From the NCBI GenBank assembly GCA_030653545.1, contig JAURZE010000023.1, forward strand, positions 1 through 64,000: 64,000 nt of DNA, read 5' to 3'. Every line of letters starts with the position of its first letter. The first letter of the stretch is position 1. This document shows positions 25,846 through 34,900 of this stretch, in pieces. The notes beneath the pieces were generated by a model that ran no database searches, was not told the origin of the DNA, and worked only from the letters and a program-made list of their open reading frames with translations. This DNA comes from Nitrospira sp. (lineage in GTDB: Bacteria > Nitrospirota > Nitrospiria > Nitrospirales > Nitrospiraceae). A program made the position numbers and the translations under genes.

Positions 25846-26313
25846 TTATGCGCGCAGAGCGGCCAAGACCTCGTCGACATGCCCATCGACTTTGACCTTC
25901 CGAAAGATGGCCTTCAGCTTGCCCTCGGCATCGATGACGAACGTGCTCCGCTCGATGCCCAGATATTTCCTGCCGTACATGCTCTTTTCTTTATAGACGT
26001 CGTACGCCGTCGCGACCGCCTTCTCCGTGTCGCTCAGCAGCGTGAACGGCAGCGCATACTTCGCGATGAATTTCTGATGCGACGCCTGCCCGTCGAAGCT
26101 CACACCGAGCACGACCGCGCCCGCCTTTTTGATCGATGCCATCGCATCGCGAAACCCGCAGGACTCTTTGGTGCACCCCGAGGTGTCGTCCTTCGGATAA
26201 AAATACAGGACGACCTGCTTGTCCTTCAGGCTTTTCAGCGCGACCGGCTTCCCATCCTGATCCGGCAAAGAGAATTCCGGCGCCTTCATCCCGACTGCGA
26301 GTTCCTTGGCCAT
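25846..26313 (-). CDS. bcp: Thiol peroxidase, BCP/PrxQ-type peroxiredoxin
   Basis: The 155-residue peroxiredoxin reduces peroxides using thioredoxin. The peroxidatic Cys is in KDDTSGCTKESCGFRD, with the resolving Cys five residues later, as in BCP/PrxQ proteins. FSLPDQDGKPVALKSL is the typical N-terminal strand. AAGGA lies eight bases before the ATG at 26313, so that start is preferred to 26319. It is cytoplasmic. Confidence 0.93.
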   Translation of the reverse strand: MAKELAVGMKAPEFSLPDQDGKPVALKSLKDKQVVLYFYPKDDTSGCTKESCGFRDAMASIKKAGAVVLGVSFDGQASHQKFIAKYALPFTLLSDTEKAVATAYDVYKEKSMYGRKYLGIERSTFVIDAEGKLKAIFRKVKVDGHVDEVLAALRA

Positions 26314-26337
26314 GGGCATGATCCTTTTCAGTATGGA

Positions 26338-26781
26338 CTACCGCGGTCCGCTGCCGATTCCGGGCCGCGAGGTTCCGTACGGATGTTCTTTTGAAATTTT
26401 CGGGGCGGCAGGATTTCCATAGGGCGACAATGCCGGGGAGTCCCAGATGGTCTTGTCACCGGGCGCCAGATTGGCCGCCTCAAGAAAGTGCTGCCGGGCG
26501 GCTTCGGTATCGCCGAGGGCATTGAGCGCCAACGCAAAGTTGTAGTGGGCTTGGCCGGACTGCGGCGCGACGGTCACGGCCTGCTCGAAATATCTCTTGG
26601 CGTCCTCAAACTGTTTCGCCTGGTAGGCCTGGGTGCCTTGTTCCGTGGCGGTAATCGCTTGCGGCTTCACACCGCCATCCACGAGCGCCAGCGGCGTGAG
26701 CACGCGCGGCTTCGGCTTCGATGAACAGGCCCCCATCCACGCCAACGCGAATATCACACACACGGTCGTCAGAAGCTTCAT
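26338..26781 (-). CDS. TPR-repeat lipoprotein
   Basis: The 147-residue lipoprotein has a signal with lipobox WMGAC and two tetratricopeptide repeats: GTQAYQAKQFEDAKRYFEQA and AHYNFALALNALGDTEAARQ. TPRs mediate protein contacts, here on the periplasmic face of a membrane. Its start at 26781 is chosen for the lipoprotein signal. It lies 24 bases upstream of the peroxiredoxin gene, on the same strand. Confidence 0.75.
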   Translation of the reverse strand: MKLLTTVCVIFALAWMGACSSKPKPRVLTPLALVDGGVKPQAITATEQGTQAYQAKQFEDAKRYFEQAVTVAPQSGQAHYNFALALNALGDTEAARQHFLEAANLAPGDKTIWDSPALSPYGNPAAPKISKEHPYGTSRPGIGSGPR

Positions 26782-26800
26782 GGTATCTCTCCGCATGCCG

Positions 26801-27076
26801 CTAGCCCTTTCCATGCTTCCGCAGTTCTTCTTCGAATGTCTTCCGGTAGAGCACGTCCCACTCGGAACTCCCCTCGACGATGCCGCGAGAATAGGAGGCC
26901 AGTTTCGCGCGCACTTTCCGGTCGACCCCCTCTTCCTGCGCCAGCTCGACCGCCAGCACCCGCTTGATGTCTTTCAGCATGCGGGCATCATCGCCCTTCT
27001 GGCTGATCAGCGGGCTTTTCTTCACCGCCTGAAGAATGACATGGGACAGATGACTGACTTTTTCTTCACTCAACAT
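26801..27076 (-). CDS. DUF507 family protein, copy 1
   Basis: The 91-residue protein MLSEEKVSHLSHVILQAV... ends with EWDVLYRKTFEEELRKHGKG, the DUF507 pattern. The function of the family is unknown. It lies 48 bases after a second DUF507 gene, which is a diverged paralogue with the same layout. Upstream in-frame codons (to 27121) are not conserved with the paralogue. Confidence 0.75.
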   Translation of the reverse strand: MLSEEKVSHLSHVILQAVKKSPLISQKGDDARMLKDIKRVLAVELAQEEGVDRKVRAKLASYSRGIVEGSSEWDVLYRKTFEEELRKHGKG

Positions 27077-27124
27077 ATTGGAGACTCGTTGTTCGTCGTT
27101 CGCAGACGCGTTACGGTTCACGCA

Positions 27125-27406
27125 CTAGAGGATAATGCCCCGCTCGCGCACCAGCTTCGTTTTGATCATGGTGAACATGCGCTGATAATCGACCTGTCCC
27201 TGTTCGATCTGCTTTTCATAGGCCTTCAGCATCTGCCGGACCTCCGCATTCAGCGCATCCTCGATCGCCAACTCCGCCGTAATGATCTGCTCCAATGATT
27301 CGACGAATGCCTTGCGATCGCCCGTGACGTCGAGCTGTCCGTCCTGCTGGAGGTGCGCGACCACCGACTCAGCCATGTGGTGAACCCGATCCTTTGAGAT
27401 GCGCAT
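27125..27406 (-). CDS. DUF507 family protein, copy 2
   Basis: The 93-residue protein starts MRISKDRVHHMAESVVAHL and ends VDYQRMFTMIKTKLVRERG. Both DUF507 genes share the pattern of an N-terminal helix, a central AELAIED/AVELAQEE segment, and a C-terminal Y-R-x-F/T helix, so the pair could form a heterodimer. This gene is four bases from the cyclophilin-like gene upstream, so the cluster is probably one operon. Confidence 0.75.
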   Translation of the reverse strand: MRISKDRVHHMAESVVAHLQQDGQLDVTGDRKAFVESLEQIITAELAIEDALNAEVRQMLKAYEKQIEQGQVDYQRMFTMIKTKLVRERGIIL

Positions 27407-27409
27407 AGG

Positions 27410-27796
27410 CTAGACTCGTTCGACGCGGATGGTGGTCGCCTCCATGACCCGGCGGAACTGCGTCGCATCGCCCACGATTTTCCCGATCACGTTCACACGA
27501 TCCGCCGGGACCGGATCCGGCCCCATGCTCATCGGCGTCCGGCCGAAGAAAATCGCCAGGACCTGCCCCGCGCCCCAGTAGGCGACATCGCCGACTTTCA
27601 CTTGGTTGGTCGCGGTCTCCCGATAATCCTTGACCCCGGCCAGCTTGAAATAAAACTCTTCGCCCCAGGTGTTGATCGGCGCATCGACCGGCAAGGCGGC
27701 GTACACCTCCCCGGCGGTCTTCGACCCCTTCAGTTCGGCTTCAAGTTGCACCCCGCCCACGGTGATGCGAATGCGCTTGGCTGGATCAGTCATCAT
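27410..27796 (-). CDS. Cyclophilin-like fold protein (PF04126 type)
   Basis: The 128-residue protein resembles the TM1367/PF04126 group, cyclophilin-fold proteins without known isomerase activity. IRITVGGVQLEAELKGSKTA and VKVGDVAYWGAGQVLAIFFG are the typical segments. The start MMTDPAKR at 27796 is chosen; an upstream start at 27847 would add a non-conserved tail. It heads the DUF507 gene pair. Confidence 0.7.
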   Translation of the reverse strand: MMTDPAKRIRITVGGVQLEAELKGSKTAGEVYAALPVDAPINTWGEEFYFKLAGVKDYRETATNQVKVGDVAYWGAGQVLAIFFGRTPMSMGPDPVPADRVNVIGKIVGDATQFRRVMEATTIRVERV

Positions 27797-27920
27797 AATA
27801 TTTGTCGGTGTATGGGTATGGATAATCGTGTTGATTGCGGCCTGCAAATATGACGTCGAACTCTAACCGGTCTCCCGGGTGAAATCAAGGCAGCGGAGTA
27901 GCCCAGGCTTTTGCGCTCCT

Positions 27921-27928
27921 GCTAGAAT
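27921..27928 (+). promoter_or_regulatory. Extended -10 box just before a start codon (possible leaderless transcript)
   Basis: TGCTAGAAT (TGn plus TAGAAT at 27923-27928) ends eight bases before the ATG at 27937. No Shine-Dalgarno sequence fits between them. Transcription from this box would start at or next to the start codon. Confidence 0.35.
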
Positions 27929-27936
27929 ACCGCCGC

Positions 27937-28743
27937 ATGTTACCCTCAACCTTTGTGATCCTCCCGGGCATCGGTCCCGCGACAGAACGGCGCCTCTGGC
28001 AAGAGGGCCTGCTCACGTGGAACGATTTCTTGAGCCAGCCGCGGATTCCCGGAATCTCGGCGCAACGTAAGCAGTGGTACGACCAGGAGCTCGTCCAGGC
28101 TCAATCTGCGTTCGACTCCGGGCACCTCGACTATTTCACGACACGATTGCCCGGCCGTGACCATTGGCGGTTCTTCGAACTCTGCGAACCCCGCACGCTG
28201 TATCTGGACATCGAAACCACCGGAACCTCCCCGCATGACGGGGAGGTCACCGTCGTCGGATTGCACCGGCGAGGCGAAACCGTCTGCCTGGTCCGTGGAG
28301 AGACCCTGACCACGGAACGGCTCCAGGCAGAATTGGATGCCTGCACGCTCCTCGTCACGTTTTTCGGAACGAGCTTCGACGTGCCGTACCTGCGCGCTAA
28401 ATTCCCCGACCTCAGATTCTCCATGCCGCATTTCGATCTCTGTTTTGCCGCCCGGAGATTGGGACTGCGCGGCGGACTCAAACAAATCGAACGGGAGCTT
28501 GGGATCGAACGGGACACGTCCGTCCAAGGTCTGGATGGATGGGATGCCGTGCGGCTCTGGATGCAATGGCGCGCGGGCGATGCCGCTGCGCGGGCCCTGC
28601 TGCTGGCCTACAACGAAGCCGATACCGCCAACCTCGCGCCGCTGGCGAAGCACGTGTTCGAGGACATTCTCATTCGCTTCGGCCCGGCATCAGTGGGAGC
28701 CGCGACGCCTTCATACGGGGAAAGACAGGACTGTCACACATGA
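27937..28743 (+). CDS. RNase H-like exonuclease domain protein (YprB type)
   Basis: The 268-residue protein has an N-terminal helix-hairpin-helix-like segment (LPGIGPATERRLWQEGL) and an RNase_H_2-type 3'-5' exonuclease core. LYLDIETTGTSP holds the DxE motif, VTFFGTSFDVPYL the second Asp, and LAYNEADTANL the third. DNA or RNA repair or processing is the likely setting. Its stop overlaps the PP2C start by ATGA. Confidence 0.75.
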   Translation: MLPSTFVILPGIGPATERRLWQEGLLTWNDFLSQPRIPGISAQRKQWYDQELVQAQSAFDSGHLDYFTTRLPGRDHWRFFELCEPRTLYLDIETTGTSPHDGEVTVVGLHRRGETVCLVRGETLTTERLQAELDACTLLVTFFGTSFDVPYLRAKFPDLRFSMPHFDLCFAARRLGLRGGLKQIERELGIERDTSVQGLDGWDAVRLWMQWRAGDAAARALLLAYNEADTANLAPLAKHVFEDILIRFGPASVGAATPSYGERQDCHT

Positions 28744-29489
28744 GTACCTGGGTGGGAATCGGACGGAGCAACATCGGTCTCGTCCGCGCGATGAATCAAG
28801 ACGCCTTTGTCACCATGGACCATCTCGGATTCTGGGCCGTGGCCGACGGGATGGGCGGCCATGCCGGCGGAGACGTCGCCGCCCAATCCGCGATCGCCAC
28901 CGCCGCCGCGCAGGCGGAACGCTTCGCTGGTCCGCTCCGCAACGGTCACTGCTCGCCACAGGATTTTCTGCGGGATGTGATGACGCAGGCGAACGACGCC
29001 GTCCTCGAACGGGGCCGGCTGGAGCCTCGGCTGGCCCAGATGGGAACGACGCTGGTCACACTCCTGATTACCGCCGGCGCCACGCCGACCGCGCACCTGG
29101 CCCACGTGGGCGACAGTCGAGGCTATCTTTTTCGAGACGGCCGTCTCACACAATCGACCCGGGACCACACGTTGATCGAAACCTATCTCGCCCAGGGAAT
29201 CCTGACTCCGGCAACGGCCAAGACCCATCCTGAACGGCATGTACTCACGAAAGCGATCGGGATTGCCCACTCTGCAGAACCGGATTACTCCGCCTACCCG
29301 CTTGCACCGTCCGACATCCTGCTGCTCTGCTCGGACGGGCTTACGAAAATGTTGGAAGATGCCGACATCGCCGATATTCTGGCGCCTGCGCAAGGCGACC
29401 CTATTCGGATCTGCGATCGCTTGATCGAGACTGCGCTCGCGCGCGGCGGTGAAGACAATGTGACCGTCGTCGTGATCGCGCACCGCTAA
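28740..29489 (+). CDS. PP2C-family protein phosphatase
   Basis: The 249-residue protein is a metal-dependent Ser/Thr phosphatase. AMNQDAF and VADGMGGHAGGDVA bind the metal ions, HVGDSRGYLF and LLLCSDGLTKML are later family motifs, and GGEDNVTVVVI closes the core. It should reverse Ser/Thr kinase phosphorylation in the cytoplasm; a second PP2C at 55540 lies beside a kinase. ATGA coupling to the nuclease gene is notable. Confidence 0.92.
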   Translation: MSTWVGIGRSNIGLVRAMNQDAFVTMDHLGFWAVADGMGGHAGGDVAAQSAIATAAAQAERFAGPLRNGHCSPQDFLRDVMTQANDAVLERGRLEPRLAQMGTTLVTLLITAGATPTAHLAHVGDSRGYLFRDGRLTQSTRDHTLIETYLAQGILTPATAKTHPERHVLTKAIGIAHSAEPDYSAYPLAPSDILLLCSDGLTKMLEDADIADILAPAQGDPIRICDRLIETALARGGEDNVTVVVIAHR

Positions 29490-29511
29490 CCGTTCCCCCT
29501 CAATCCCATCG

Positions 29512-29540
29512 TTGACAAGGCCCCTCCAGCCATGTAGCCT
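29512..29540 (+). promoter_or_regulatory. Sigma-70-type promoter for the secreted SnoaL-like gene
   Basis: A perfect TTGACA (29512-29517) and TAGCCT (29535-29540) are 17 bases apart. Transcription should start near 29547, about 60 bases before the start codon. Confidence 0.6.
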
Positions 29541-29609
29541 GATCTATCATTCAGCAGAGACGTTCCCCAGCTTCCACTTACCTACGCTGAGTAAATTAAG
29601 GATTCTGTG

Positions 29610-30491
29610 ATGCCCGACTTCTCTCGGATCGTTTCCTTCGTCTTGTCAGGATATCTTTTCCTCACCGCTTCTCCCGGATTGGCACAGGATCATGCGGGCC
29701 CGGAATCGGTGATCCGCGCGTTGGTCGACGCCAATGCGGCACGAGACCTCGACGGCATGTCCCGGCTGATGGCGCACGATGACGATGCCACCGGCTATAC
29801 CATCGGCGGGCGGAAATACGTGGGATGGCCGGAGCTGGAACGGGACATTCGCGACGAGTTCGCCTTCGTCGAAAAGCTGGAAATGCCCATCACGGACCTG
29901 AAGGTATGGACCAAAGACGATCTGGCCTGGTTTGCGATGGAGCTGGACTATATCCGCTACGTCAACGAAGGCGGACAGCTCCACCATACGGTGATCCCCC
30001 TGCGGGAAAGCGGCGTTCTCGAAAAGCGCCAGGGGCAATGGCTCCTGGTCTCATGGCATGAATCGCTCCGGGCGGCCAACTGGCCCGCGGTGGCTCACGC
30101 GCAGCCTGCGGCGCCGGTTCCACAGCTGGTTGCCGACCCAGGCGTGCTCCGCGCTCCTACGGCAGACCTGAGCGGCGAGTGGGAAATCCTCGAAGTCGAG
30201 GACGATAAACGCTACAAGGCCACACTGGACAAGTCCGGCAATGGCCCCTACACCCAGCACGGCGGCCATTTCACCACGACCAAGTTTGCCGACCGCGTCT
30301 GGCAAGGCACCTGGCAGCAACCCGGCAATGATCGTGAAGGGGGATTCGACCTCTTGCTCTCGGAGGACGGCACACAGGCGAAAGGAGTCTGGTGGTATTC
30401 CCGAGTCGGCACGCATAAGAATATTCCTCCGCGGGAACATGGCGGCTCGTATCAATGGAAACGGCTCACGCCGCCCGCTTCACATCAATGA
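29610..30491 (+). CDS. Secreted SnoaL-like domain protein, unknown function
   Basis: The 293-residue protein has a signal peptide ending near GLAQD, then an NTF2/SnoaL-like domain (ESVIRALVDANAARDLDGMS through QGQWLLVSWHESL), and a C-terminal beta-rich part with DLSGEWEILEVEDDKRYKA and repeated GxW motifs. SnoaL-like domains bind small ligands, and the protein would act in the periplasm. AAGGA precedes the start. It is followed by a His-rich secreted protein. Confidence 0.6.
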   Translation: MPDFSRIVSFVLSGYLFLTASPGLAQDHAGPESVIRALVDANAARDLDGMSRLMAHDDDATGYTIGGRKYVGWPELERDIRDEFAFVEKLEMPITDLKVWTKDDLAWFAMELDYIRYVNEGGQLHHTVIPLRESGVLEKRQGQWLLVSWHESLRAANWPAVAHAQPAAPVPQLVADPGVLRAPTADLSGEWEILEVEDDKRYKATLDKSGNGPYTQHGGHFTTTKFADRVWQGTWQQPGNDREGGFDLLLSEDGTQAKGVWWYSRVGTHKNIPPREHGGSYQWKRLTPPASHQ

Positions 30492-30577
30492 ATGATTCAT
30501 CCGCACCGTGCGTTCCCTCTGCTCCGCATACCTGCGCACCGACATTTCCGATCGCTTCACCACCTCTGGGAGACTTT

Positions 30578-31576
30578 ATGTATTGGATGCTTGTTCTTTT
30601 GATCACAGGGCTCATGGGCGCTCCCGCATTTGCCGACGGCGGCCATGACCACCACGCCGTGCCGACACTGAAGAATCAGACCACGACCACCGTCACGATA
30701 AAGGATGACACCGTCACCTTGACCTTCGGTCCCATCGATCTGCCCACCAGCCATGACGGCGACCTGGCCGCCTCGATGCCCAAACATAACTTCCAGCTTC
30801 CCGAAGATATGTACATGGTGGGGTATAAATCGGCGGTCTTTACCAAAGAAGGCAAGGAACTCCCCAGAAACTACCTCCACCATATTTTGATGCTGAACAA
30901 CACGAAACCCAGTGTGTCCTGTCCCGGTGAGCCGCTGTTCTTCGCGGGGGCCGGCCTGGAAATGACCGAGGCGCGCTTCCCGGATGGGTATGGCGTCAAG
31001 CTGGCGAAAGGCGATCACCTCATGTCCGTCGTGGCCTTCTACCACAAAGCCCCGCCGACAAAAAACGTAATGGCTTCCTTCACCATGTATATGGCGCCGA
31101 AATCAAAGCCGGTGAAGGAAATGGACGTCTATCAGGTGGGCGTGAATATCGTGTGTTATAGCAAATTCGGCGCACGGGGCGCGGATCAAACGGACGAGGG
31201 CATTGAAATCAGACCGGGAGTCCAGGTCCATACGGCACCGCTGAAATTTTCCATGGATGGCTGCGTCAAGTTTGCCTATCCGCACGGCCACGATGAGCTG
31301 CTGATGATTGCGCTCGAAGATAAAGCGAACAAGCGCACGCTGCTCAGGACGGTGCCGGATGTGGACCTTGACGGCACCTTCCGGGAATTCCAGCCCCATC
31401 AAGTCTATAAAGACAGCCAAGGATTTTCCGTCATGCAATCGGGCGAGTACGATATGGTGATGGTCCATCATCACCCGCTGCAGAAAACCGAATTCCAACA
31501 TGGCATGGGAAACTATCTTCTCTATATGACTCCGGGCGCTTGCCGCACCAGCGATACGGCACAGGCGAATCCGTAA
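30578..31576 (+). CDS. Secreted His-rich protein, possible copper monooxygenase-like fold
   Basis: The 332-residue protein has a signal peptide (cleavage near FADGG) and several His clusters: GGHDHHAV near the mature N terminus, NYLHHILMLNN, YPHGHDE and MVHHHPLQK. The spacing of LHHILMLNN, the beta-rich body and a late HHH recalls peptidylglycine-monooxygenase-type copper domains, where HH and HxH/H sites bind copper. This is a weak likeness. Binding of metal by the His clusters is plausible. GGGAG lies before the ATG at 30578; a longer frame from 30455 overlaps the upstream gene and is rejected. A strong terminator follows. Confidence 0.5.
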   Translation: MYWMLVLLITGLMGAPAFADGGHDHHAVPTLKNQTTTTVTIKDDTVTLTFGPIDLPTSHDGDLAASMPKHNFQLPEDMYMVGYKSAVFTKEGKELPRNYLHHILMLNNTKPSVSCPGEPLFFAGAGLEMTEARFPDGYGVKLAKGDHLMSVVAFYHKAPPTKNVMASFTMYMAPKSKPVKEMDVYQVGVNIVCYSKFGARGADQTDEGIEIRPGVQVHTAPLKFSMDGCVKFAYPHGHDELLMIALEDKANKRTLLRTVPDVDLDGTFREFQPHQVYKDSQGFSVMQSGEYDMVMVHHHPLQKTEFQHGMGNYLLYMTPGACRTSDTAQANP

Positions 31577-31919
31577 GCGCACGCTCCCCCGCTCATGACG
31601 CCTGCCGGCCTCCGTCCTGTGACGTGAGGCCGGCAGGCGTTTCTTTTTTCACTTCGCACGCAAGGCCTCGTCCAAAATTGTTCGTTCACAAAGGTGCGCC
31701 GTCGATCACCCCCTACGAAAGAACCGCGCGTTCGCGTCGATTGAGGCTGTGATTGAGGCGCCGCGATATGGTATTCAAGACGGTAAACCAGCGCGGGATG
31801 CGGCTTTGGAGTCTCTCCCTTGAGGGACAGCGCGCGCGTCACCGCCTACAGAGGATTTATCACATCTATCCCTCTGGGACTGGGCCGGCTCGACGTCCCC
31901 AGCAACACGGAATTGGTCC
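31577..31919. other. Intergenic region with terminator, no gene
   Basis: These 343 bases contain the terminator at 31598-31650. The rest has short shadow-like frames and no protein I can support. The promoter of the 1384-residue gene should lie here, but no good sigma-70 or sigma-54 match is visible. Confidence 0.5.
31598..31650 (+). terminator. Rho-independent terminator after the His-rich protein gene
   Basis: A perfect 15-base stem (ACGCCTGCCGGCCTC at 31598-31612 and its complement at 31626-31640) is followed by TTCTTTTTTC. Confidence 0.9.
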
Positions 31920-34900
31920 ATGCCGCAGAGTGAGCCCGTTACTATCCTGGTCGTCAATGAGCAAGCTGACGAAATCAAGCTCGTCACACTGAGCCTGCGC
32001 GGCTTCTTTCCCGATTGCCGGGTTGAATCGGTCTATTCCGCCGAAGAAGCCCTCCGGTGGGTGGATCGCGCCGAGTGGGACCTGATTCTGATCGATGAGC
32101 GACTCGGGCTCCAGAGTCGCCCGTCGTTGGTGGCCACGCTCAGGGAACGCCTCCCGACTACCGCGATTGTGCTGCAGACCGACCGAAGCGATTCGACCGC
32201 CGCCGTCACGGCGCTGCAAGCCGGTGCCAACTTTCTTCTCTTCAAAAAATCACCCGCGTTTCTGACCGAACTGGTGCTCTACGCCAAAGGCGCCATCGAA
32301 CAACGCCATCTCCGCGCCACGTTCGCACACACGCACGATCGGCATACTCGCCTACTGGAAACACTCACGGACGTGTTCTACGAAGTCGATACGGAAGGAC
32401 GGTTTGTCTTCATTAGCCCCGGGGTCACCGCGCTCCTGGGCTACCAGCCCGAAGAACTGACCGGGGCACCCTTTTCCAAGCTGATTCCTCCCGATCAACA
32501 AGCGCGCGCGCACCATCGCATCAATGACCGCCGCACAGGCCCTCGGGCGGCGCGCCGGGTCCTGATTGAATTACTCAAGAAACCTCAGGCCACGGGCTCC
32601 GGCCAGGCCCGCGTGCAGGCCGAAGTCAGCGCCAAGGGTCTCTACGATGCGCGCCGCCACTACACCGGGAGCCTCGGACTCATCCGGGATATGACGGGGC
32701 CTCTCGCACAGACCGAGACCATTCAACGCCTTGAAACCAGACTGCTCGAATCAGATCGCCACCGCGCGATCGCCCAGCGCTTGACCAGCCTGTCGCATGA
32801 TCTGCACCGGCCGCTCTCCGCCGTGTTGACCCAATCCCAGCGGCTCCTGGACACAATCCGTGAGGCTCAGTTTGATACGCGCCTTGAAACCCTGACCGCG
32901 CGCGCACGGGAGGCCTCGGCATATGGAGACGCGTTAGCTCGGGCAGTCGTTGATGCCGGTCTAGCCGAAGACACGCTAGGACAGGTCATTGCCGAAGCTC
33001 TGGCTCCCGTTGCTCATCTCAACATCGTGCAGCACCGCGATGCGACCGGCCTTTCGAACGTGGGCAGTTCACGGAACGTCTGGGTACGGATCATTCAGAT
33101 TGTGGTGATCCAGGCGATTCGACAAATGGCCGCCCGCCAAGCGATGCACCGGCTGGACATATTCGCGCAGACCGTCACGGCCACCGGGACACCGATCGAT
33201 CCGGCGCCTGGCCTCTTTCCAGCTCCGGCACCCCGAGAGGTCGAGATTCTGATTCAGGAAAGCGACTCGGCAGCTACTCTCACGACCGGCTCACTACCGG
33301 CCTCCCCTGATCTCAACCAGGCCTATGAAGACATCGGCCAACTCCAGGGTCGCATGGAGTGGTTGGCCCCGGCGAGACAACCGCTCTCCATCCGCCTGTG
33401 GCTGCCGATTCCTGACGTGCCTCAGACACCTGAGGCAGCAGCAGAGGCGGCGCCAAGCCCGCCTGAGCCGCCCACAGCGGCACCGGTCGACACTCACGTA
33501 GAAACTCCGCTGCCTCCACCTTCAGACGGACCGCTCCCGGATCGAAGGATGGCCATACGTGCCGCGGTCCAACTTCCGGCGCGAGTGACCGTCGGCCCAG
33601 CAGTCCGCGAGGGAACCGTTCACACCTTGAGCCTGACGGGAGCCACCGTCACCCTGGTCGGGCCGCTCCCGAATCTCTCTGGCCAATCCGCCTATTTGGT
33701 GTTCAAGACCGTCGTAGGGATTCTGGAACTTCAAGCCACCGTCCACGAGCGTGGCATGCAGACCGGACCACCCGGTGAGACCGGAGAGCGCCCGGTCCTC
33801 GCATTCGAATTTACTCCGCCAGGAGAAACCGAGCGGAAGGTGCTGGGCTCCTTTATCGAGGCCGCCCAAGAACGGAGCCTGGCGATCAGCCTTGAGGCGT
33901 TACTGTCTCAGCCTGATGACGTCGCGCTTCCGGACCAGCCCGGTCAGGACCACCGAGCCACCGATCACCGGGAAGGCATCCGGGTCCGAGTCGCACTTCC
34001 GGTCCGGATTGATGGGGCTCACGAACAGAATCCGGCCGCTCGACAGCTTGGACTGGCGGTGAATTTGTCACGCGGAGGGGCCTGCCTGCAGGCCAAAACG
34101 CTTCCCGGCCAGGTGGGCGAGACGATCGTCTTGCATTTCCCCCACGGCAATGGGCAAAGTCATTCACAGCCTCACGAACCGGCCGCACCGGACGCCGTAC
34201 TCCCGGCGCAAATCGTGTGGACGGCTCCAGACTCCACGGCTCCTTCCGAGTTACGCCCGACGCACACTGAACCGGGTCAACGTTTCGGCGTCCGCTTTAT
34301 TGAACTGCCGGCCTTCGCCGAGCGCGAGGTCAACCGCGTCGTCGCCCAACACATCGGCTCGTCCATCGACTTGGATGGGATCGCCGGACGTGCGGCCATT
34401 GTCAGCGCCAGACGAGAATGCCGGAATGTACGCGGCCAAGTCATCGCCATTACCGACGATCACGCACGTCACCAGATTTCCCCGAATACGCCTATCGTGA
34501 TCCTCTCTCCCGGCTTCGGATGCACCCAGACCGACTACATTGCCCTGTCAGAATTCTTGGCCATCAATCGGCTCCGCGTCCTGCGCTATGACTACAGCAA
34601 CCATATCGGCCAAAGCGACGGCGATGTCCTCCAGACGACATTGCGGAGCATGCAGGCCGATCTGCAAACGGTTCTTGAATTTGCTCATACGACGTGGCCC
34701 ACCGCCCCACTCGCGATCCTGGCCGAAGACGTCGCGGCCCGAGTCGCCCTGAAGGTCATTGCGCAACGTCCTGTGGCCCAGCTTCTGCTGCTGGCCAACC
34801 CGGTGCTCGACATTCAGGCCGCCCTATCGGCCGAGCATCATCATGACCTTCTGGCCGACTACCAGCACGGCCTCAGACGGGGCAGCGGGAATGTGTGGGG

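Noticed and set aside
30455-30577. N-terminal extension of the His-rich secreted protein
   Set aside because: It overlaps the previous gene and precedes a clear signal peptide with its own ribosome-binding site at 30578.
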